Shown: positions 25,474-34,589, counted from the stretch's first letter. The stretch: 64,000 bases of DNA from Mesorhizobium_B sp035998495 (GCA_035998495.1 DASYHP010000074.1:47931-111930), one strand, 5' to 3'. Made by a program: numbers and translations. The notes: generated by a model from the letters alone, not told the origin.

Positions 25474-25974
25474 TCAGGTGAGCCGCCGCACCATAAGGAT
25501 ATCGTCGATCTCGCGTCCTTCGTGCAGGAAGCCGCCTGGAATGCGTCCCACCTCCTGGAAGCCATGGCGGCCGTAGAAGCGTAGCGCGGCAGGGTTTTCG
25601 GCGCTTGCCGTCAACTCCACCTGCCAGATTCCGATCTGGCGCGCATGCTCCAAGAGTGCATCCAACAACGCCTGGGCCAAGCCCGAGCCGCGTTCTCCTT
25701 CTCGCAGGTAGACCATAATGATGGTCGCCCGGTGGGCCATCTTGGACGCCTGCTGCCGCATCAATCCCATGAGGCCAACGGGCACTCCGTCGCGAAATGC
25801 AGCGAATACCGCATTGTTGGTGAGACGGGTCTGCCACTCCTCGTCTGGCAAGTCTTGCCAGTCTTCGATGGTGCTTGCGAAAGCCTCCGGCACGGTTCGC
25901 AGCGCTTCAAGCCTTAGTTGCTTGAAAACCGCGAAGTCTTCCGGCGCGAGAAGCCTTACGGCTGCGGTGGTCAC
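25474..25974 (-). CDS. GNAT family N-acetyltransferase
   Basis: A 166-residue acetyltransferase of the GCN5 fold. The acetyl-CoA loop is in VYLREGERGSGLAQALLDAL near residue 92, followed by ENPAALRFYGRHGFQEVGR near residue 130. The acceptor is unknown. The start is a GTG at 25972-25974 (complement) that overlaps the stop of the upstream IalB-type gene, so the two form a minus-strand pair. Confidence 0.85.
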   Translation of the reverse strand: MTTAAVRLLAPEDFAVFKQLRLEALRTVPEAFASTIEDWQDLPDEEWQTRLTNNAVFAAFRDGVPVGLMGLMRQQASKMAHRATIIMVYLREGERGSGLAQALLDALLEHARQIGIWQVELTASAENPAALRFYGRHGFQEVGRIPGGFLHEGREIDDILMVRRLT

Positions 25975-26483
25975 TTCGGCAGCGCCGCGAACCCTTCCGC
26001 GAATCCGTTCAGCTCCACGGGGATGCCGATGCCTTCTTCGGGTGTCTGAAACACGATGAAGGTGGCCGCCTTGCCCGTCGAAAGCGTGTCGAGGAGCTGC
26101 TGTTCCAGGATCACCTCGGCATAGCAGCCATCGGCGAAGCAGCGCACGAAATAGGCGCGGCCGATGTCCTTGCCGTCCACGTTGAGCCCCAGCCCGTTGG
26201 GCAGGAGCACGCCGAGCGGCGCGAGTACGCGAAGGATCTCGGCCTTGTTGTCGGCCGTGCGCAGGACCACCACCGACAGGCCCACCTCCGGCCGGTCCTC
26301 GGCCACCACGTTCTGCATCATGGCGCACTGTTCCGCCGTCGCGCCGGCCGGCGTGTCGCAGATGATGGACCAGGCGCCGTGGGTGGCGCGCACGGCGCCG
26401 CTCTGCTGCGCTGAGACGGGGGCGGTCGCCAGCGCGGCGAACAGCGCCGCCTGAACGAGGGTTGCGCCAGGGCGGAAGATCAT
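25971..26483 (-). CDS. Invasion-associated locus B (IalB) family protein
   Basis: A 170-residue secreted protein of the IalB family. A signal peptide (hydrophobic ATLVQAALFAALATAPVSA) is followed by the family core: WSIICDTP near residue 40, CAMMQNV near residue 55, and CFADGCYAEVILEQ near residue 115, giving four Cys that probably form disulfides. The ATG at 26481-26483 (complement) puts the signal peptide at the N-terminus; an ATG at 26523-26525 would add 14 residues and remains possible. The family is periplasmic and of unclear function. Confidence 0.85.
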   Translation of the reverse strand: MIFRPGATLVQAALFAALATAPVSAQQSGAVRATHGAWSIICDTPAGATAEQCAMMQNVVAEDRPEVGLSVVVLRTADNKAEILRVLAPLGVLLPNGLGLNVDGKDIGRAYFVRCFADGCYAEVILEQQLLDTLSTGKAATFIVFQTPEEGIGIPVELNGFAEGFAALPK

Positions 26484-26852
26484 GGGCAGTCTCAAAAGCT
26501 TCGGGAACAAGGGAACCGGGAACATTCACGCGTCAGGCTCGACGCGCAAGGGGAATCCGGGCGGGATGTCCGCGCGCAGGTCGAGCTCGGCGGCGGCTCG
26601 GCTCCATTCTTTGCGCAAATGAGCCCGAATTGCGACCGCCGCCCCCGGCGCCGGCATCCGGCTGCGATCCCCGGGATGAGCCGCGTGCCCGAAGCGGCGC
26701 GTGTGACGGCTGATTTCCAGCGCAAAATGCCGCGCCCCGCTTTCTTGCGGTCGGCAGGAGAGTATGTTTGAAGCGTGGCCCTTGGGCGGCGATCCCGCCA
26801 GGCTCGCCGCGGCGGGCGCATGGTTCATCAGGGCTTGGAGTTGTTGAGCGCG
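26484..26852. other. Intergenic region between the IalB-type gene and the cytochrome oxidase operon
   Basis: About 370 bases with no gene I can support. It must hold the promoters of the divergent IalB-type gene and of coxB. A 43-codon minus-strand frame at 26526-26657 ends directly against the alternative IalB start and shows coding-like third-position GC, but it matches nothing known. I see no clear promoter, terminator or riboswitch. Confidence 0.4.
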
Positions 26853-27746
26853 ATGCGATCCGATCTCGGCAAGGGTTCTCTTGTTCTGGGCGGCTTGGCG
26901 ATGGCTTTCGCGGCCCTTGGCGCGGGCGCGGCTCTCGCCCAGGAAGGGCAGCCTTACGAGTGGCAGACCCGCTTCACGCCGCCCGCGACCAACATCATGG
27001 CGCAGGTGATCTGGTTCGAGAACTTCACGCTTTGGTTCATCATCCCGATCACGGCGCTGGTGCTGGTGCTCTTGGCCTGGTGCATCTGGCGCTATCGCGA
27101 AAGCGCCAACCCGATCCCGTCGCGCACGAGCCACAACACGCTGGTCGAGGTGATCTGGACCTTGGGGCCGGTCCTTGTGCTGATCGCGATCGCGATTCCC
27201 TCGTTCCAGCTCCTCACCTTGCAGTACACGCCGCCGCGCGAGCCGGAATTGACGGTCAAGGTCATCGGCAACCAGTGGAACTGGGACTATGAGTACCAGA
27301 CCGAAGCGCCCGTCTCCTTCAATTCCGCCATTCTGAACGACGACTCGGGCCGCGCGGCGCTCGGCAAGGGGGATCTGAGCGCCTATCCGCGCCTGCTCGC
27401 CGTGGACAACGAGCTGGTGCTGCCGGTGAACACGGTGATCCGGGTGCTGCTGACCTCCAACGACGTGATCCATAACTGGACGGTGCCGGCCTTCGGCTAT
27501 CGCCACGATGCCGTTCCCGGCCGTATCACCGAGCTCTGGTTCGAGCCGTTCAAGGAAGGGCTGTTCTATGGCCAGTGCTCGGAGCTTTGCGGCAAGGACC
27601 ACGCCTATATGCCCGTGGGCATCCGCGTCGTGACGCAGGATCAATACAATCGCTGGCTCGCCGCAGCCGGGACCGACCTTTCCGGCGCCAACCGCGCGCT
27701 GATGGCCGAGATCGAGGCGGCCGCCCAAGTCGCGGCCGCCGATTAA
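26853..27746 (+). CDS. coxB: Cytochrome c oxidase subunit II
   Basis: Copper-A subunit of the aa3 oxidase: accepts electrons from cytochrome c at the periplasmic face. A signal peptide ends near AALAQ (residue 30), two membrane segments follow at about residues 55-80 and 100-120, then the cupredoxin domain. The CuA site CSELCGKDHAYMPV is near residue 245. The 297-residue form starts at the ATG at 26853; an in-frame start at 26775 would add 26 non-signal residues. It is the first gene of the operon. Confidence 0.95.
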   Translation: MRSDLGKGSLVLGGLAMAFAALGAGAALAQEGQPYEWQTRFTPPATNIMAQVIWFENFTLWFIIPITALVLVLLAWCIWRYRESANPIPSRTSHNTLVEVIWTLGPVLVLIAIAIPSFQLLTLQYTPPREPELTVKVIGNQWNWDYEYQTEAPVSFNSAILNDDSGRAALGKGDLSAYPRLLAVDNELVLPVNTVIRVLLTSNDVIHNWTVPAFGYRHDAVPGRITELWFEPFKEGLFYGQCSELCGKDHAYMPVGIRVVTQDQYNRWLAAAGTDLSGANRALMAEIEAAAQVAAAD

Positions 27747-27782
27747 GGGCGGGACCAAGAGATTTCAGGGAACGAGACGATC

Positions 27783-29471
27783 ATGGCAGACGCAGCGCTC
27801 CACAGGGTCCATGGCGGCCACGAGCACCATGACGAGGCCCACCACCATGGGCCGCCGGCCGGCTTCTTCCGCCGCTGGGTGTTCTCCACCAACCACAAGG
27901 ACATCGGCACGCTCTACCTGATCTTCGCGATCATCGCGGGCATCGTCGGCGGCTTCGAGTCGATGATGATGCGCTGGGAGCTCCAGGAGCCGGGCATCCA
28001 GGTGTTCCACGGCCTGGCTTCGATGGTCTATGGCGTGGAGGGCGACGCCGCGATCGACGAAGGCAAGCACATGTACAATGTGTTCGTCACTGCGCATGCC
28101 CTCCACATGATCTTCTTCATGGTCATGCCCGCGCTGATCGGCGGCTTCGCCAACTGGATGGTGCCGATCATGATCGGCGCGCCGGACATGGCGTTCCCCC
28201 GCATGAACAACATCTCGTTCTGGCTGCTGCCGCCGGCCTTCATCCTTCTGATCATATCGGCCTTCGTGCCCGGCGGCCCAGGCGGCGCGCATGGCGCGGG
28301 CACGGGTTGGACCATCTATCCGCCGCTATCGACCGCGGGCCACCCCGGCCCGGCGATGGATCTGGTGATCCTGTCGCTGCACATCGCGGGTGCGTCGTCG
28401 ATCTTGGGCGCCATCAACTTCATCACCACCATCTTCAACATGCGCGCGCCGGGCATGACGCTGCACAAGATGCCGCTCTTCGTGTGGTCGGTGCTGATCA
28501 CCGCCTTCCTGCTCCTGCTCTCGCTGCCGGTACTGGCCGGCGCCATCACCATGCTTTTGACCGACCGCAACTTCGGCACCACCTTCTTCGTGCCCGAAGG
28601 CGGCGGCGACCCCATCCTGTTCCAGCACCTGTTCTGGTTCTTCGGCCACCCCGAAGTGTACATCCTGATCCTGCCGGGCTTCGGCATCATCAGCCACATC
28701 GTCTCGACCTTCTCGCGCAAGCCGGTGTTCGGCTATCTCGGCATGGCCTACGCGATGGTGGCGATCGCGGTGGTCGGCTTCGTGGTCTGGGCCCATCACA
28801 TGTACACGGCGGGCCTGTCGCTCGACACGCAGCGCTATTTCACCTTCGCCACCATGGTGATCGCGGTGCCCACCGGCATCAAGGTGTTCTCCTGGATCGC
28901 CACCATGTGGGGCGGCTCGATCTCCATGCGCACGCCGATGTTGTGGGCGATCGGCTTCATCTTCCTCTTCACCGTGGGCGGCGTGACAGGCGTGCAACTC
29001 GCCAATGCGGGCCTCGACCGCGCGCTGCACGACTCCTACTACGTGGTCGCGCACTTCCACTACGTGCTGTCCCTGGGCGCCGTGTTCGCGATCTTCGCGG
29101 CCTGGTACTACTGGTTCCCCAAGATGACGGGCTATATGTACTCGCCCCTGATCGCGCGGCTGCATTTCTGGGTCATGTTCATCGGCGTGAACCTCGTGTT
29201 CTTCCCCCAGCACTTCCTGGGGCTCGCCGGAATGCCGCGCCGCTACATCGACTATCCCGACGCCTTCGCGGGCTGGAACATGGTGTCCTCCTACGGTGCA
29301 TACCTTTCGGGCATCGGCGTCCTGATCTTCCTGTGGGGCGTGGTGGAGGCCTTCGCCCGCAAGCGGGTGGCCGGCGCCAACCCATGGGGCGAGGGCGCGA
29401 CCACGCTGGAATGGCAGCTCTCCTCGCCGCCGCCCTTCCACCAGTGGGAGCAGTTGCCGCGCATCCGCTGA
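27783..29471 (+). CDS. coxA: Cytochrome c oxidase subunit I
   Basis: Catalytic subunit of the aa3 proton-pumping oxidase, 562 residues with twelve membrane segments. Heme and copper ligands are visible: His in TAHALHMIFF near residue 105, HPEVYILILPGFGIISHI near residue 290 (CuB His and cross-linked Tyr), WAHHMYTAGL near residue 340 (two CuB His), and YYVVAHFHYVLSLGAVF near residue 420 (heme a and a3 His). The N-terminus is His-rich. It lies 36 bases after coxB. Confidence 0.98.
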   Translation: MADAALHRVHGGHEHHDEAHHHGPPAGFFRRWVFSTNHKDIGTLYLIFAIIAGIVGGFESMMMRWELQEPGIQVFHGLASMVYGVEGDAAIDEGKHMYNVFVTAHALHMIFFMVMPALIGGFANWMVPIMIGAPDMAFPRMNNISFWLLPPAFILLIISAFVPGGPGGAHGAGTGWTIYPPLSTAGHPGPAMDLVILSLHIAGASSILGAINFITTIFNMRAPGMTLHKMPLFVWSVLITAFLLLLSLPVLAGAITMLLTDRNFGTTFFVPEGGGDPILFQHLFWFFGHPEVYILILPGFGIISHIVSTFSRKPVFGYLGMAYAMVAIAVVGFVVWAHHMYTAGLSLDTQRYFTFATMVIAVPTGIKVFSWIATMWGGSISMRTPMLWAIGFIFLFTVGGVTGVQLANAGLDRALHDSYYVVAHFHYVLSLGAVFAIFAAWYYWFPKMTGYMYSPLIARLHFWVMFIGVNLVFFPQHFLGLAGMPRRYIDYPDAFAGWNMVSSYGAYLSGIGVLIFLWGVVEAFARKRVAGANPWGEGATTLEWQLSSPPPFHQWEQLPRIR

Positions 29472-29532
29472 GCGGCCGCAGGAAAGCAAGAGGTGGGGAC
29501 GCCGCGGGCGTCCCCGTCGTTCAAGGAACGGG

Positions 29533-30483
29533 TTGACCACGCCCATGGCTCTCATCGACGGCAACGGCCTCGGCGCCTCCGCCGCCCGCCTTTCCGAGGC
29601 GACGGCCGGCGACTTCCTGGTGCTGATGAAGCCGCGGGTGATGTCGCTAGTGGTGTTCACCGCATTCGTCGGGATGGCGGCGGCTCCGGCGATGCCCCAT
29701 CCCGTGATCGCCGCCGTCGCCGTTCTGGCCATCGCGGTCGGCGCGGGCGCGTCCGGCGCGCTCAACATGTGGTATGACGCCGATATCGACCGCCTGATGC
29801 GGCGCACCAAATCGCGACCGATCCCCAGCGGCCGGGTCGAGCCCGAGCAGGCGCTGGCCTTCGGCATGGTCCTGGCCGCGCTTTCCGTCGGCACGCTGGG
29901 CGTGCTCGTGAACTGGGTGGCCGGCGCGCTGCTTGCCTTCACCATCTTCTTCTATGCCGTGGTCTACACGATGTGGCTCAAGCGCCGCACGCCGCAGAAC
30001 ATCGTGATCGGCGGCGCGGCCGGCGCTTTCCCGCCGGTGGTCGGCTGGGCCGCGGCCACGGGCTCGATCAGCCTGGAAAGCGTCATCCTGTTCGGCATCA
30101 TCTTTCTCTGGACGCCGCCGCATTTCTGGGCGCTCGCCCTGTTCAAGACCGATGAATACGGCCGCGCGGGCGTCCCCATGATGCCCAATGTGGCGGGCTT
30201 GGCCTCCACCCGGCGGCAGATCTTCGCCTACGCGCTGGTCGTCGCGCCCTTCGCCGTCCTGCCCTGGGCGCTGGGCTTCACGACAGCGCTCTACGGGCTT
30301 GGGGCCGCGCTTCTGGGCGTCGTCTTCGTCTGGCATGCCTGGCGCGTGCTGCGGATGGGCGAGGGGCGCGAGATGGCGCCCGCCAAGGCGCTGTTCGGCT
30401 TTTCGCTGGTCTATCTCTTCGCCGTGTTCGCGCTTTATCTGGCGGATGCGGCGCTGACGCCGCTGCTCGCGGGGACGCCGTGA
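29533..30483 (+). CDS. ctaB: Protoheme IX farnesyltransferase (heme O synthase)
   Basis: Adds the farnesyl tail to heme b, making heme O for the oxidase. A 316-residue UbiA-superfamily membrane protein with the Asp motif NMWYDADIDRLMRRT near residue 78 and the second Asp motif FKTDEYGRAGVPMMP near residue 210. The TTG at 29533 has AAGGAA six bases upstream and is preferred over the ATG at 29545, which has no ribosome binding site. The heme A synthase gene ctaA is not in this cluster. Confidence 0.94.
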   Translation: MTTPMALIDGNGLGASAARLSEATAGDFLVLMKPRVMSLVVFTAFVGMAAAPAMPHPVIAAVAVLAIAVGAGASGALNMWYDADIDRLMRRTKSRPIPSGRVEPEQALAFGMVLAALSVGTLGVLVNWVAGALLAFTIFFYAVVYTMWLKRRTPQNIVIGGAAGAFPPVVGWAAATGSISLESVILFGIIFLWTPPHFWALALFKTDEYGRAGVPMMPNVAGLASTRRQIFAYALVVAPFAVLPWALGFTTALYGLGAALLGVVFVWHAWRVLRMGEGREMAPAKALFGFSLVYLFAVFALYLADAALTPLLAGTP

Positions 30484-30635
30484 ACGAGGATCCCATCCGC
30501 CTCACGGAGAAGCAGAAGCGGGCGCGCCGGTCGCGCTCGGTCGCGATCGCGCTCGGCCTGGCCGTGCTGGTGATCATCTTCTACATCGTCACCATCGTCC
30601 GCATCGGGCCGAACATGTTCCAGAGCCCCGTGTGA
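30480..30635 (+). CDS. Small single-pass membrane protein of the oxidase operon (CoxF-like)
   Basis: A 51-residue protein. A basic N-terminal half (LTEKQKRARRSRS) is followed by one membrane helix (VAIALGLAVLVIIFYIVTIV) and a short tail ending FQSPV. It starts with GTG overlapping the ctaB stop and ends with TGA overlapping the ctaG GTG, so it is coupled on both sides. Rhizobial oxidase operons carry a similar small protein at this place, often named CoxF. A role in oxidase assembly is inferred from position. Confidence 0.8.
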   Translation: MNEDPIRLTEKQKRARRSRSVAIALGLAVLVIIFYIVTIVRIGPNMFQSPV

Positions 30636-31234
30636 GGCCGCCCGTGAGAACGCCTTCCTCCTCCAGGGACCGCGCCAACCGCATGGTGGCCGCGGCCTGC
30701 GTGGCCTTCTTCACGACCATGCTCGGCGTGGCCTATGCCGCCGTGCCGCTTTACGAGCTGTTCTGTCAGGTGACGGGCTATGGCGGCACCACCCAGCGCG
30801 TGAGCCAAGCGTCCGACGTGATCCTCGACGAGGAGATCACCGTGCGCTTCGACAGCAACGTGTCGAGCGGCCTGCCCTGGGACTTTCAGCCCGCGCAGCG
30901 CTCTGTGACGCTCAGGATCGGCGAGACCGCGCAGGTGGCCTATCAGGCGGCCAATTTCTTCGATCGCCCGACCTCGGGCCGCGCCAGCTTCAACGTGACG
31001 CCCGAAGCGGCGGGCGCCTATTTCAACAAGCTCGAATGCTTCTGCTTCACCGACACGGAGCTGAAGCCGGGTGAGACCATGGAGATGCCCGTGGTCTTCT
31101 TCGTGGACCCCGAGATCGTGAACGCGCCCGAGCTCAAGGGCGTGCGGACGATCACGCTTTCCTACACATTCTTCCCGCTGGACGGCAAGGCGTCAGCCGC
31201 CGCGCCTGCGGCCGGCGACAAGTCAGGAGGTTGA
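30632..31234 (+). CDS. ctaG: Cytochrome c oxidase assembly protein CtaG/Cox11
   Basis: Copper chaperone that delivers copper to the CuB site of subunit I. The 200-residue protein has one N-terminal membrane anchor (about residues 20-40, containing AAVPLYELFCQVTGYGG) and a periplasmic immunoglobulin-like domain with the copper-binding CFCF motif near residue 135. The GTG at 30632 overlaps the preceding small gene. It lies one base before coxC. Confidence 0.95.
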   Translation: MRPPVRTPSSSRDRANRMVAAACVAFFTTMLGVAYAAVPLYELFCQVTGYGGTTQRVSQASDVILDEEITVRFDSNVSSGLPWDFQPAQRSVTLRIGETAQVAYQAANFFDRPTSGRASFNVTPEAAGAYFNKLECFCFTDTELKPGETMEMPVVFFVDPEIVNAPELKGVRTITLSYTFFPLDGKASAAAPAAGDKSGG

Positions 31235-31235
31235 G

Positions 31236-32120
31236 ATGGCCGACAGCCAAGCCAAAGGCCACGATTATCATCTCGTCGATCCGAGCCCCTGGCCGGCGCT
31301 GGCCTCGCTCGGCGCGCTGATCATGGCGCTCGGCGCGGTCGGCTGGATGCAGTATCTCAAGGGCGGCAGCTTCCCGCTCTTCGGCATCGAGCTGGCCAAT
31401 CCCTGGCTGTTCTTCATCGGCCTCGCCGTTGTGCTCTACACCATGTTCGTCTGGTGGGCCGACACGGTCCGCGAAGCGCATGAGGGCCACCACACCCGCG
31501 TGGTGCAGCTTCATCTGCGCTACGGCATGATCATGTTCATCGCCTCGGAGGTGATGTTCTTCGCGGCGTGGTTCTGGGCCTTCTTCGACGCGAGCCTCTA
31601 TGCGGACGAGGTGCAGCAGGTCGCGCGCGCGGAGTTCACGGGCGGCTCATGGCCGCCGATCGGCGTGGAGGTGCTCGACCCCTTCCACCTGCCGCTCTAC
31701 AACACGATCATCCTGCTCCTGTCTGGCACCACCGTCACCTGGGCGCACCATGCGCTGCTGCACAACGACCGCAACGGCCTCGTGAACGGGCTGGTGCTGA
31801 CGGTCGGCCTGGGCGTGCTGTTCTCGATGGTGCAGGCCTATGAATACATGCACGCGCCCTTCACCTTCACCGACTCGATCTATGGCGCGACCTTCTACAT
31901 GGCGACCGGCTTCCACGGCTTCCATGTGTTCATCGGCACGATCTTCCTGCTCGTGTGCCTGGTGCGCGCCATGCGCGGCCACTTCACGCCGCAGCAGCAT
32001 TTCGGCTTCGAGGCGGCGGCCTGGTATTGGCACTTCGTGGACGTGGTGTGGCTGTTCCTGTTCGCCGCCATCTATGTGTGGGGCTCGATCGGCGCGCCGA
32101 TCTACGAGGCGGCGCATTGA
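31236..32120 (+). CDS. coxC: Cytochrome c oxidase subunit III
   Basis: Core membrane subunit that stabilises proton uptake into subunit I. The 294-residue protein has seven hydrophobic segments and family motifs: RYGMIMFIASEVMFFAAWFW near residue 90 (with the conserved Glu), GTTVTWAHHALLH near residue 165, and WYWHFVDVVWLFLFA near residue 265. The ATG at 31236 follows CAGGAGG. This completes the I-II-III set of the aa3 oxidase. Confidence 0.97.
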   Translation: MADSQAKGHDYHLVDPSPWPALASLGALIMALGAVGWMQYLKGGSFPLFGIELANPWLFFIGLAVVLYTMFVWWADTVREAHEGHHTRVVQLHLRYGMIMFIASEVMFFAAWFWAFFDASLYADEVQQVARAEFTGGSWPPIGVEVLDPFHLPLYNTIILLLSGTTVTWAHHALLHNDRNGLVNGLVLTVGLGVLFSMVQAYEYMHAPFTFTDSIYGATFYMATGFHGFHVFIGTIFLLVCLVRAMRGHFTPQQHFGFEAAAWYWHFVDVVWLFLFAAIYVWGSIGAPIYEAAH

Positions 32121-32142
32121 GCGGAGGCGCGTCCCAGGGCCT

Positions 32143-32514
32143 GTGACCGCCAACGCCGTCGAGCCCATCGCGGCGGGCCTCAAGGGCCGCTGCCCGCGCT
32201 GTGGCGAGGGGCGGCTCTTCTCCGGGCCGCTCGAGCTCGCGCCCCGCTGCGAGCGCTGCGGCCTGGATTATTCCTTCGCTGATGCGGGCGACGGGCCCGC
32301 CGTGTTCGCCATCCTCCTGGTCGGCTTCATCGTCCTGGGGCTGGCGCTGTGGACGGAGGTGAGCTTCGCCCCGCCGCTCTGGCTGCACTTCATGCTCTGG
32401 CTGCCGCTGGCAGCCGCGCTTTGCCTTCTCTCGTTGCGCCTGATGAAGGGTGTGCTGGTGACGCTGCAGTTCCGCAAGAAGGCGGCGGAAGGCAAATGGG
32501 ACCGGCCGAGTTGA
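32143..32514 (+). CDS. DUF983 family membrane protein
   Basis: A 123-residue protein with an N-terminal zinc ribbon (CPRCGEGRLF near residue 18 and CERCGLDY near residue 36) followed by two membrane segments (FAILLVGFIVLGLALW and the hydrophobic stretch after WLHFM). DUF983 proteins are regularly found between oxidase subunit III and SURF1 in alphaproteobacteria. The start is a GTG at 32143, 22 bases after coxC. Its stop overlaps the SURF1 TTG. Function unknown; the link to the oxidase is positional. Confidence 0.85.
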   Translation: MTANAVEPIAAGLKGRCPRCGEGRLFSGPLELAPRCERCGLDYSFADAGDGPAVFAILLVGFIVLGLALWTEVSFAPPLWLHFMLWLPLAAALCLLSLRLMKGVLVTLQFRKKAAEGKWDRPS

Positions 32515-33272
32515 GCGCTTACCCTTTGGCGCGGGTCGGCGGCCGCGGCCGCGCGGCGCTGGCGCTTCTCGGGGCGGCCCTGGTGTTCGCGGCGCTCTGC
32601 GGTCTCGGCTTCTGGCAGGTCGAGCGGCTCCACTGGAAGGAGGCGCTTCTCCAGACGATCGCGGAGCGGACGCAGGAACCGCCCGCGCCGCTCCGCGAAG
32701 TGGAGCGCCGCTGGCGGGAGACGGGCGACATCGAATACACACCCGTGACCGCGGCCGGCGTGTTCGAGCACGAGCACGAGCGCCACTTCTTCGCGACCTG
32801 GAAGGGCCGGTCGGGCTTTTACGTCTATACGCCGCTCAGGCTCGACGACGGCCGCCGCCTGCTCGTCAACCGCGGCTTCGTGCCTTACGAGCTGAAAAAT
32901 CCCGCCACACGGACCGTCGGCCAGGTCGAGGGCAGGGTGGAAGTGACCGGCCTTGCCCGCGAGCCGCTTGCGGAAAAGCCGTCCTTCATCGTGCCCGACA
33001 ACGACGAGGCCCAGAACATCTTCTATTGGAAGGACCGCGACCGCATGGCGGCGAGCGTGGGTCTGCCCACCGGCGACGACGATCTCGTGCCGTTCTTCGT
33101 GGATGCGAGGGAAGGCGCGGCCCCCGGCGGCTGGCCCGTGGGTGGGGTCACGATCATCGACCTGCCCAACAACCACCTGCAATATGCGCTGACCTGGTTC
33201 GGGCTGGCGGGAACGCTGGTGGTGGTAGTGGGAGCGTGGATCTGGAGACAGAAAAGGCAGGGAGCGGCTTAA
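32511..33272 (+). CDS. SURF1 family oxidase assembly protein
   Basis: A 253-residue Surf1/Shy1 homologue with the usual plan: an N-terminal membrane helix (about residues 15-35, FAALCGLGFWQVERLHWKE), a periplasmic domain and a C-terminal helix (residues about 225-245, NNHLQYALTWFGLAG). Surf1 binds heme a and helps insert it into subunit I. The start is a TTG overlapping the DUF983 stop. It appears to be the last gene of the oxidase operon. Confidence 0.92.
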   Translation: MSAYPLARVGGRGRAALALLGAALVFAALCGLGFWQVERLHWKEALLQTIAERTQEPPAPLREVERRWRETGDIEYTPVTAAGVFEHEHERHFFATWKGRSGFYVYTPLRLDDGRRLLVNRGFVPYELKNPATRTVGQVEGRVEVTGLAREPLAEKPSFIVPDNDEAQNIFYWKDRDRMAASVGLPTGDDDLVPFFVDAREGAAPGGWPVGGVTIIDLPNNHLQYALTWFGLAGTLVVVVGAWIWRQKRQGAA

Positions 33273-33312
33273 CGGTTCGGCGGTCGTTTCGATTTCTCAG
33301 CTAGCTGTCGCT

Positions 33313-33444
33313 CCTCACCGTCCCGCTCCTGTGGAGCGGTCCACCTCTCCCCGATGGGGAGAGGAAAGGCGCTCACCTTGCGGCTGCGGTTCCTCTCCCC
33401 ACAGGGGAGAGGTGGCTCGGCGCGCCAGCGCCGAGACGGTGAGG
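33313..33444. repeat. Palindromic intergenic repeat, copy 1
   Basis: Bounded by CCTCACCGTC (33313-33322) and its inverted copy GACGGTGAGG (33435-33444). Inside are two perfect hairpins of CCTCTCCCC with GGGGAGAGG (33344-33364 and 33392-33412), each with a 3-base loop. It fills the gap between the SURF1 gene and ispH. The same word family recurs at 47375-47485. Confidence 0.7.
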
Positions 33445-33527
33445 GGCGGCGATTGGCTTCCCTCTCCGGCCTTGACACCGCTCGCCCCCGCCCACCACAT
33501 CCCGCTTGCATAGGAGTTCCGCCGATC

Positions 33528-34538
33528 TTGCCCGAACCGTCCGTCAAACCCCCGCTCACGCTGCGCCTTTGCGAGCCGCGGGGCTTTTGCGCGGGCGTGG
33601 ACCGCGCCATCCAGATCGTGGTGCTGGCGCTGAAGAAGCATGGGAGCCCGGTCTATGTTCGGCACGAGATCGTTCACAACCGCTTCGTGGTGGACGGCCT
33701 GAAGCAGCTCGGGGCCGTGTTCGTCAGGGAACTCGACCAGATCCCGTCCGAGCATGCGGAGCGCCCGGTCGTGTTCTCAGCCCATGGCGTGCCTAAATCG
33801 GTGCCGGAGGACGCGACGGCCCGCAACATGTTCTTTCTCGACGCCACCTGCCCGCTGGTGTCGAAGGTCCACAAGCAGGCCATGCGCCATCAGCGGCTAG
33901 GCCGTCATGTGCTTCTGATCGGCCATGCCGGCCACCCCGAGGTGATCGGCACCATGGGGCAGTTGCCGCCGGGCGCGGTCACGCTGGTGGAGGACGAGGA
34001 GGACGTCGCGCGGCTCGTGGTGGGCGATCCCGAGACGCTCGGCTTCGTGACGCAGACCACGTTGTCGGTGGACGACACGGACGGCGTGATCCGGGCGTTG
34101 CGCGCGCGCTTCCCGGCAATCCAGGCGCCGGCCTCCGACTCGATCTGCTACGCCACGACCAACCGCCAGGACGCGGTGAAGGAGACCGCGCCCGGGGCCG
34201 ACCTCTTCCTCGTGGTGGGCGCGCCCAACTCGTCGAACTCGCGCCGGCTGGTGGAGGTGGCGCAGCGAGCGGGGGCAAAACGCGCGATGCTGGTGCAGGG
34301 CGCGGCCGACATCCCTTGGGAGGAGCTTGGCGCGTTGGAACTCGTCGGCTTGTCGGCCGGCGCCTCCGCGCCGGAAATCCTGGTGGCCGAGATCGTCGAT
34401 GCTTTTCGCGCGCGCTACGAGGTGACGCTCGACCTCGCGGTGGTGCGGGTCGAGACGGAGGAGTTTCCCGTGATGCGCGCGCTTCGCGACGTGCCGCTGG
34501 AGCCGGGCGACATGGCCTTCGTGCGCGGGGCTGCGTGA
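33528..34538 (+). CDS. ispH: 4-hydroxy-3-methylbut-2-enyl diphosphate reductase
   Basis: Final step of the MEP pathway, producing IPP and DMAPP with an iron-sulfur cluster. The 336-residue protein has the three cluster Cys in CEPRGFCAGVDRAI near residue 17, DATCPLV near residue 106, and SICYATTN near residue 207. VVFSAHGVPKSV near residue 84 is also conserved. The TTG at 33528 has AGGAG about ten bases upstream; the frame is open into the upstream repeat, which is not coding. A hairpin at 34590-34612 may end transcription. Confidence 0.95.
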   Translation: MPEPSVKPPLTLRLCEPRGFCAGVDRAIQIVVLALKKHGSPVYVRHEIVHNRFVVDGLKQLGAVFVRELDQIPSEHAERPVVFSAHGVPKSVPEDATARNMFFLDATCPLVSKVHKQAMRHQRLGRHVLLIGHAGHPEVIGTMGQLPPGAVTLVEDEEDVARLVVGDPETLGFVTQTTLSVDDTDGVIRALRARFPAIQAPASDSICYATTNRQDAVKETAPGADLFLVVGAPNSSNSRRLVEVAQRAGAKRAMLVQGAADIPWEELGALELVGLSAGASAPEILVAEIVDAFRARYEVTLDLAVVRVETEEFPVMRALRDVPLEPGDMAFVRGAA

Positions 34539-34589
34539 ACGTAGCGCCTCTGCTTGCTTTCCCGCTTTCGCCGCCGCATAGCTCGCGGC

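Noticed and set aside
26526..26657. 43-codon minus-strand frame ending against the alternative IalB start
   Set aside because: Coding-like third-position GC, but no known relative and no ribosome binding site seen; recorded only in the intergenic entry.
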